A stretch of 64,000 bases of DNA from assembly GCF_018070465.1 (NCBI RefSeq), contig NZ_JAGPXT010000003.1, forward strand, positions 301,488 through 365,487, given 5' to 3'. How positions within the stretch are numbered: the first letter of the stretch is position 1; each line of letters begins with the position of its first letter. Below the pieces are notes generated by a model, which was not told where the DNA came from, made no database searches, and saw only the letters and a program-made list of their open reading frames with translations. This DNA is from Micromonospora sp. C95. Its GTDB lineage: Bacteria; Actinomycetota; Actinomycetes; Mycobacteriales; Micromonosporaceae. Of this stretch, positions 58,979 to 64,000 are shown piece after piece. Made by a program: the position numbers and the translations under genes.

Positions 58979-60186
58979 GACACTCCTGGTGCGGGGATGG
59001 TGGCCTCAACGGTCCAGCCGGTGGGCGTGCCCGGACCGGCGCTCAGCTCACCGCCGAGGGCGGCCGCCCGCTCGCGCATCCCGACCAGGCCGTGGCCGTC
59101 CGGGCGGGCGGAAAGGCCGGGCTGTCCGTCGTCGGCAATGCGCAGTCGGACGGTCCGCTCATCGTGGGCCAGCGTCACGCTGACGGTACGGGCGTCGCGA
59201 GCGTGCTGGGCCACGTTGGTCAGGGCCTCCTGCACGATCCGGTAGATGCCGATGGTGGCCTCCGGTGGCCAGTCTGTCGGCACGGGACCGTCGGGCAGGT
59301 CGAGCCGCGCGCGGATGCCGGTGCCGCCGAAGCGATCTACCAGATCGGCCAGCGAATCCGGCACCGGTGCGACCGACGGCTCGTCGTCCCGAAGTAGCCG
59401 CACCACCTGCCGCAGCGAGGTGAGCGCTTGAGTACCAGCCGTCTCAATCTCGGTCAGGGCCGCCCGGAGCGCGGGCGGGTCGGCATCGGTGACGAGCTGC
59501 GCGACCTGGGCCTGGATGATCAGGCCGGTCAGGTGGTGAGCCGCGACATCGTGCAGGTCGCGGGCCAGGGCCAGGCGCTCGGTACGCCGTACCCCGTCGA
59601 TCATCGCCCGCCGCCGCGCGTCGCCGAGCCGCCGCCACAGGCCCACCATGACCGCGACCGCCCAGCCAACCACCATGATCAGCGTGGCCGTCCGCGCGTT
59701 CGGGATGCCCTGGGCCAGGTAGGTCGCGTACCGCTCGATGGTGCCGACGGCGACCACCCCGGAACCGGCGACCACCGCGACGGCACCGGCCGGACTGGGC
59801 AGGAAGCGCACCGCGGAGGCGACCACCACCAGCAGCGCCAGGCAGGCGATCGGTGCGGGCTGCCCCTGCCGCTCGGTCTGCCAGTCGATCAACTCGGCGG
59901 CCGCGCACAAGACGATCGCGGCAGCCCCCGCCCGAGCGGGGAACCGCCGTCGCAGCAGCGCCGCCGCGCACACCGCCGCGGTGATCAGCACCAGCCCTGC
60001 GCCCACCGGCCAGGCCGGGCGGCGGCTCAGCACCACCACCACCTCAAGGGCGAGACCGGCGGCGAGCAGCACCCCGAACGCGGCCTCGACCAGCCTGCCC
60101 GGCACGCCCGCCCGACGGAGGCCGGTGCGCCTGCCGGCAGAAATCATGAGGCCTCGCATGCTCGATCCAGGGCGGCGCCTGGTCAT
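58975..60186 (-). CDS. NarL-type sensor histidine kinase
   Basis: 403 aa. About six membrane helices (residues 20-170), then HisKA_3 with LARDLHDVAAHHLTGLIIQ and HATPase_c (EALTNVAQHARDA, GHGLVGMRERAA). Start ATG 60186 overlaps the DUF418 stop by 4 nt, so DUF418, kinase and regulator form one operon; the open frame continues upstream but only as shadow of the DUF418 gene. Signal unknown. Confidence 0.93.
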   Translation of the reverse strand: MTRRRPGSSMRGLMISAGRRTGLRRAGVPGRLVEAAFGVLLAAGLALEVVVVLSRRPAWPVGAGLVLITAAVCAAALLRRRFPARAGAAAIVLCAAAELIDWQTERQGQPAPIACLALLVVVASAVRFLPSPAGAVAVVAGSGVVAVGTIERYATYLAQGIPNARTATLIMVVGWAVAVMVGLWRRLGDARRRAMIDGVRRTERLALARDLHDVAAHHLTGLIIQAQVAQLVTDADPPALRAALTEIETAGTQALTSLRQVVRLLRDDEPSVAPVPDSLADLVDRFGGTGIRARLDLPDGPVPTDWPPEATIGIYRIVQEALTNVAQHARDARTVSVTLAHDERTVRLRIADDGQPGLSARPDGHGLVGMRERAAALGGELSAGPGTPTGWTVEATIPAPGVS

Positions 60187-61265
60187 CGCCACCGTCGCAG
60201 CGGTGGCCTCTGCCACCACGTCACCCAGCGCCACAGCCACTCGACCGGGCCCTGGTGGCACCGGCGGAGCCAGAGTACCGACCACATCCACTGCATTAGG
60301 AGGACCGCCGCGGCGACCGCGACCATCCCGCCGACCGGCCAGCGGTCCGAGTCACCAACCACCACGGAGATCGCCAGCACCAGCACCGTCGCAGTCAGAT
60401 AGTTCGTCAGCGCCATCCGCCCCAAAGGCCGGAACACGGCGGTCATCGGCCCGGCCAATCGCGTCCTGAGCAGCAGCAATATCCCGCACACGTAGGCGCC
60501 GGCGGTCAGCAGCCCGGCTGCCGGATAGGCGATCCTGAATGACGTGCTGTCCGGGTTCAACGCCCCGGCGCGCAGCTGGATCACCGTCGTGGGCACGGCG
60601 ACAAGGGCAAAGATCAACCCCAGCAGCGCAGTGGGACGCGAACTCAGGTTGATTTTCGAGACCACCCCGTACCGAGTCAGTGCCGAACCGAGCAGGAACA
60701 GACCGGGAACCACCGAGTACCAGCCGCCGAGCAGAGTCACCGACAGCACGATGAGCACTCCGGCCGCGATCGCCACCACACGGCGCGGCACCCACGTGGT
60801 GGGTAGCAGGACCAGCAGGCCGAGCGTCGCGTAGACGGTGAGGATGTCACCCTCCCACAGCACCAGAAAGTGGAACAGGCCCACGGTCAGCAGCGCCAGC
60901 AGCCGGCGCAACAGCACCACTCGCGGTTGCCGGGCCCGCGCCTGCGCCGACTCCAGCAACAGCGAAAAGCCGACGCCGAACAGGAACGAGAAAATCGGGA
61001 AGAACCGCTGGTCGACCAGCAGATGCAGCACCGTCGCCGCGGTCGTCTCCGGTACGTGCCCAGTGCCGAGTTCACCGCCGCGGTGGGCGATCGGTTTCAC
61101 GTTCGCCAACAGGATGCCGCACAGGGCGAAGCCCCGAAGCACATCGAGCGCGACGATGCGCTTCTGCGCCTGGTTCGCGGCGGGCCGAGGCCCGTCGACG
61201 TCTCCCAAACCATCCCACGACATGCCCAAAGCCTGGCCGAGCGACCGCCCCCACTCCTCGGCCAC
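60183..61265 (-). CDS. DUF418 membrane protein
   Basis: 360 aa with about eight helices. The N-terminal IVALDVLRGFALCGILLAN and the C-terminal PLGRMALTNYLTATVLVLAI are the DUF418/YeiB signature. GTG 61265 or ATG 61223 as start; neither has a good ribosome site. First gene of an operon with the kinase and response regulator, so it may be the sensor partner or a regulated function. Confidence 0.88.
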   Translation of the reverse strand: MAEEWGRSLGQALGMSWDGLGDVDGPRPAANQAQKRIVALDVLRGFALCGILLANVKPIAHRGGELGTGHVPETTAATVLHLLVDQRFFPIFSFLFGVGFSLLLESAQARARQPRVVLLRRLLALLTVGLFHFLVLWEGDILTVYATLGLLVLLPTTWVPRRVVAIAAGVLIVLSVTLLGGWYSVVPGLFLLGSALTRYGVVSKINLSSRPTALLGLIFALVAVPTTVIQLRAGALNPDSTSFRIAYPAAGLLTAGAYVCGILLLLRTRLAGPMTAVFRPLGRMALTNYLTATVLVLAISVVVGDSDRWPVGGMVAVAAAVLLMQWMWSVLWLRRCHQGPVEWLWRWVTWWQRPPLRRWR

Positions 61266-61370
61266 AAGTTCACGCCGGCACCCGAGCCGTCGTACTTCTG
61301 GCTATTCCCACCCGCCGCCCAAGATCGGGATGCCGCAACTCGGCTGCACGGATTTGCCGTGAGCCGCCCG

Positions 61371-61399
61371 CTACGTAGCGTCCTGCCGAGCTGGCCCGG
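61371..61399 (+). repeat. Dispersed 29-nt repeat, pair with 55825-55853
   Basis: Second copy of the CTACGTAGCGTC / CGAGCTGGCCCGG element, in the gap between the DUF418 and ASCH genes. Confidence 0.65.
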
Positions 61400-61510
61400 G
61401 ATCCGTCCGGACGTGCCGAGATGAGTGCCTCCCTGTTGGAGTCAAACGTTCAGTGGATTCGCGTGTGCGGGCTACCCCAGCAGCGATGTTGTCGTGCGGT
61501 CGTGGAGCGG

Positions 61511-61927
61511 TCAAAGCGTCGCGACGAGCCGGAACCGCTCCAGCACGGCTGGCGTGTCGTCGTTCACAGTGAAGCCCGGATTGCCCAGCCACCCTCGGTA
61601 GTCCATTCCGTGCCAGTACTCCTCGTGGCCAGCTCGCCAGGCGGCGACCGAGTCGTGCCCCTCGCCCTCGTCCCGGGCGTGGTCGAGGTCCACGTCGCCG
61701 AGGCGGCTGACACGCACCTCGGTCAGTTCGATCACCGCCACCCGGCGACCAACAGAATCGACCACCGCCGCTCGGGCACCCACGGCGGGTAGTGGTTCGC
61801 CTTCGATTTCGTAGTCTTGGAGCAGGCCGGTCGTGGTGGTCTTGGTCCCCTCGAGGACTGCAGCGACCAGCTTGTCGCGCAGCGGACCAGGGAAGGCGAA
61901 CTCGAACGTGGGTAGATCTGCGGTCAC
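61511..61927 (-). CDS. ASCH-domain protein
   Basis: 138 aa: FPGPLRDKLVAAVLEGTKTT at the N-terminus, PAVGARAAVVDSVGRRVAVI, and DEGEGHDSVAAWRAGHEEYW, the usual ASCH/PUA-like pattern. Thought to bind RNA or act on N4-acetylcytidine (YqfB type). ATG 61927. Complete and stand-alone. Confidence 0.9.
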   Translation of the reverse strand: MTADLPTFEFAFPGPLRDKLVAAVLEGTKTTTTGLLQDYEIEGEPLPAVGARAAVVDSVGRRVAVIELTEVRVSRLGDVDLDHARDEGEGHDSVAAWRAGHEEYWHGMDYRGWLGNPGFTVNDDTPAVLERFRLVATL

Positions 61928-62193
61928 TGGAGGAGACTAACGAGAGATGATCGCCGTCTGCGAGCCGATTGTGCGGTCCTTACGAGCAGTGTTGACGTCG
62001 CGGATCGACTCCCCGTGGCCAGCCGTCGTGACATGGCTGGCCACGACACACTCGATCTCCGGCGCTACACGCTCATGCCGCGAATCGCTCGCCGCGCAGT
62101 CCCTCGCGTCCGGCTCGGGCGACCGGACGCACGGTCGTGGCCGAGAAGAGTGTGTTGCCGCGAGTTCTCATTGCCGGCATCCGCTGTCCCGGC

Positions 62194-62778
62194 TCAGGGT
62201 GTAGTGGGTAAGCCGGCGCGGCACAGTGCTAGAGCGTCTCGAGCACCGCGCAAGGCTGCGATCACGTTGGGCGAGGGGCGCACGTGCACTTCAGGAAGAT
62301 CTAGACCGGGGAATCCGTTGCTGATCGGGTAGGCCAGTTGTTCACGCCCGAGCCGGAATTGGGCGTCGATGCCGGTGCGGTTGCCGCGCGGGTCTTGGCG
62401 ATGCCAGCGGCCCGCGAGGTATATGGCAACGAGGCCGTGCAGGAAGGGCTTTTCCCCGTCGGTCAGCTGTTGGCAGCACAACCCGGCCGGAACGCCACCG
62501 GCCCGGGCCACGGCCACCAGCAGGTGCGACCTGGCATAGCAGAGGCCGACGCCGGCGCTGAGCACCTCGCCTGCGGTGACGGTGATCCGCGGATCCTGGG
62601 CGTCCACGGAGTGCCGGATCCGGTCACGAACCCATGTGAAGGCGGCCCGCATGAAGTCGACATCGTCCGGATGCGCCGCGCGTAGTTCACCCCCTAATGC
62701 CCGCACTGCCGGATGGTCCACCTCGACGACCATGTCACCGCCCAGGTACTCCATCGGTTCCCCCGCGACCAGTTGCAT
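62194..62778 (-). CDS. Transglutaminase-like cysteine protein
   Basis: 194 aa with the transglutaminase-core triad: Cys in GVGLCYARSHLLVAVARA, His in LHGLVAIYLAGRWHR and Asp in QDPRGNRTG. ATG 62778 is chosen because GAAGGGA lies upstream and the preceding codons are arginine/serine noise. Such proteins are often proteases or structural relatives; role unknown. Confidence 0.87.
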   Translation of the reverse strand: MQLVAGEPMEYLGGDMVVEVDHPAVRALGGELRAAHPDDVDFMRAAFTWVRDRIRHSVDAQDPRITVTAGEVLSAGVGLCYARSHLLVAVARAGGVPAGLCCQQLTDGEKPFLHGLVAIYLAGRWHRQDPRGNRTGIDAQFRLGREQLAYPISNGFPGLDLPEVHVRPSPNVIAALRGARDALALCRAGLPTTP

Positions 62779-62895
62779 AGCGGTCCCTTCCCCGCCGCTT
62801 GCCGGATCGAGGCTGCTCCATCGCGCCATGACCCGTCGCGTACGGTAAGTGCGCTATTCCACCGCAGCCACGCTTCGCCTGTCACCCTCATTCCC

Positions 62896-62937
62896 GGCCA
62901 CGGCCACGGCCACGGCCACGGCCAGGGCCAGGGCAAG
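62896..62937. repeat. Hexanucleotide tandem repeat (GGCCAC/GGCCAG)
   Basis: Four GGCCAC, two GGCCAG and one GGCAAG in line. Like the GTAGCG array at 44845, it lies in an intergenic gap. Simple-sequence repeat. Confidence 0.9.
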
Positions 62938-63033
62938 GCGCACTGATTTAGCCGCAATAGGTGCGACCCGGGCTGCGGGATAGAGGCACCTGGTGGTGGT
63001 CGCCGTGTGCGATCGGGTGGAACGATCAGGATC

Positions 63034-63822
63034 ATGGCGTCGTTCCGGCTCATGCGGCAGACCAGCCGGTCCGTCCGATTCGCCCACGTCACCGTCGAGG
63101 TCGCTGCCGCCGGTCAGGCCGAGGTGAACGTCGCGGCAGTGGTCGGTGACGAGTTCCGGCACGAGGCCGAGCTGGGCGCTTGGTGGGCACTGGGGAGCCA
63201 GCCGGCGACGGTGGCGGTGACCGTGACCGAGGTGGTCGTGACCGAGGTCGACACCGGCGTCGGCGATGTGTATGAGGCCACAGCTCGTGCGGTGTGGCAG
63301 AGCCTGTCAGCCAAGGATCAGCGGTGGTACGTGGGATTCAGCGATCCGCGGATGGTCACCGCGTGGTTGACGGACATGGTCGGTCGACGGTTGGACCAGG
63401 TGACCGAGGCCCGTCACTGGCACGCGGGACAGCGCGGACCGGACGCCGAGAGCCTGCTACACGCATGGCTGTTCTTCGACCACGCACTCCCGATCCGCGT
63501 ACACGGCCGCGGTGACCAGTTCCTACTGGCCGTAGAAGATCCGTACGGCTCCTACGACATGGGGCCGCACGGGCAAGCCGAGGTAAGCCCCGCCCAACAC
63601 CCCGACGTGCTGTCCCGGTTCATCGGCGCCCGACTCACCGACGGTGCTGTGATCCTCGACCATCAAGGCTTGGACAGCAGTGGCCTCGTGTTGCGCTTCG
63701 ACACCGGCGACCTGACCATCGCCACATTCGCCGACGAATGGATCCTGGCCCCCGGGACACCGCCAACCGCCCTCACCCGACACAGCACCGTCGGACCCTT
63801 CGTCCGCGGCGACCACCGGTAA
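63034..63822 (+). CDS. Hypothetical protein
   Basis: 262 aa from ATG 63034 (MASFRLMRQTSRSVRFAHVT). Valine-rich beta segments (TVAVTVTEVVVTEVDTG) precede a tryptophan- and histidine-containing middle (EARHWHAGQRG, LLHAWLFFDHALPIR) and a C-terminal domain (LVLRFDTGDLTIATFADEW). No family recognised. No membrane helix or signal. AGGATC precedes the start closely. Confidence 0.6.
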   Translation: MASFRLMRQTSRSVRFAHVTVEVAAAGQAEVNVAAVVGDEFRHEAELGAWWALGSQPATVAVTVTEVVVTEVDTGVGDVYEATARAVWQSLSAKDQRWYVGFSDPRMVTAWLTDMVGRRLDQVTEARHWHAGQRGPDAESLLHAWLFFDHALPIRVHGRGDQFLLAVEDPYGSYDMGPHGQAEVSPAQHPDVLSRFIGARLTDGAVILDHQGLDSSGLVLRFDTGDLTIATFADEWILAPGTPPTALTRHSTVGPFVRGDHR

Positions 63823-64000
63823 GTCCAGGAATATCAGCATCGGTCGCAGCCGCCAAGATCAGCCACACTGTCATGCCGCGACCGGAGTGTCGGGCGGGTA
63901 GCGCGGGCGTACGTTGCGTGTCCGGCCTATCGCGCGGCTACCGGCCGGTGTTGGGCTATCCCGGTGGCGATAATTCCTTGGTGGGTCCGCTCTCCGATCT
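63823..64000. other. Window end, no gene seen
   Basis: No supported reading frame before the window edge. Contains CTGTCATGCCGCGACCGGAG near 63867, a copy of the dispersed intergenic motif. Confidence 0.4.

Noticed and set aside
57174..59009. A 611-codon minus-strand gene
   Set aside because: It is antisense to the MBL-fold gene and in the wrong frame over the response regulator; composition is histidine/arginine noise.
62896..62937. CRISPR or coding repeat
   Set aside because: Six-base units without spacers and outside any supported gene.
1..64000. rRNA or tRNA genes
   Set aside because: No rRNA signature sequence or tRNA cloverleaf with a TTC-loop was found by reading; short tRNAs could still have been missed without a covariance search.

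Overview
High-GC actinomycete chromosome, most likely Micromonosporaceae (Micromonospora/Actinoplanes type). The evidence is about 70% GC, GTG and TTG starts, 4-nt ATGA/GTGA gene overlaps, a SARP regulator, Tat-type lipoproteins and NarL two-component pairs. The genus is inferred; no rRNA or tRNA gene was seen.

Layout. 0-3.4 kb: an ABC-2 exporter with a NarL-type sensor/regulator pair. 3.5-6.9 kb: a RidA remnant and a sugar-type ABC importer without its own ATPase. 7.1-13.7 kb: an HTH-nSTAND-beta-propeller protein, a membrane protein, an AAA ATPase, a VOC protein and a frameshifted formylglycine-enzyme-like pseudogene. 13.8-35.1 kb: a biosynthetic gene cluster. 35-57 kb: accessory DNA with many small regulators, GNATs, methyltransferases, an intact tyrosine recombinase, an IS110 remnant and several frame-disrupted genes. 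57-64 kb: an MBL-fold protein, a DUF418-HK-RR operon, and ASCH, transglutaminase and unknown genes.

The cluster is the main interest. Eleven minus-strand genes are packed with overlaps or gaps of a few nt (26238 down to 13827): PEP mutase-like enzyme, FMN alpha-hydroxy-acid oxidase, phosphonopyruvate decarboxylase, FemAB/GNAT-like ligase, NDP-kinase-like protein, small PLP aminotransferase-like enzyme, FAD monooxygenase, nucleotidyltransferase, second FemAB-like ligase, MFS exporter, and Fe(II)/2-oxoglutarate dioxygenase. Divergently lie a third FemAB-like ligase, a P450, a SARP-NB-ARC activator, a DUF6065-like protein, a truncated globin and a methyltransferase, followed by a convergent aldehyde dehydrogenase and an alpha/beta hydrolase.

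PEP mutase beside phosphonopyruvate decarboxylase is the standard entry to C-P natural products (PEP to phosphonopyruvate to phosphonoacetaldehyde). Three FemAB-like proteins and no NRPS or ATP-grasp suggest a phosphonopeptide built from aminoacyl-tRNA. The nucleotidyltransferase and NDK-like protein suggest nucleotide-tethered intermediates. Several core enzymes have replaced hallmark residues (PEP mutase EDK to EDN, NDK lysine to serine, PLP-binding Asp to Asn). Three heptamers at 11-nt period, 8 nt from a TAATAG -10, form a textbook SARP site in the divergent promoter. I know no described cluster with this gene set, but could not search.
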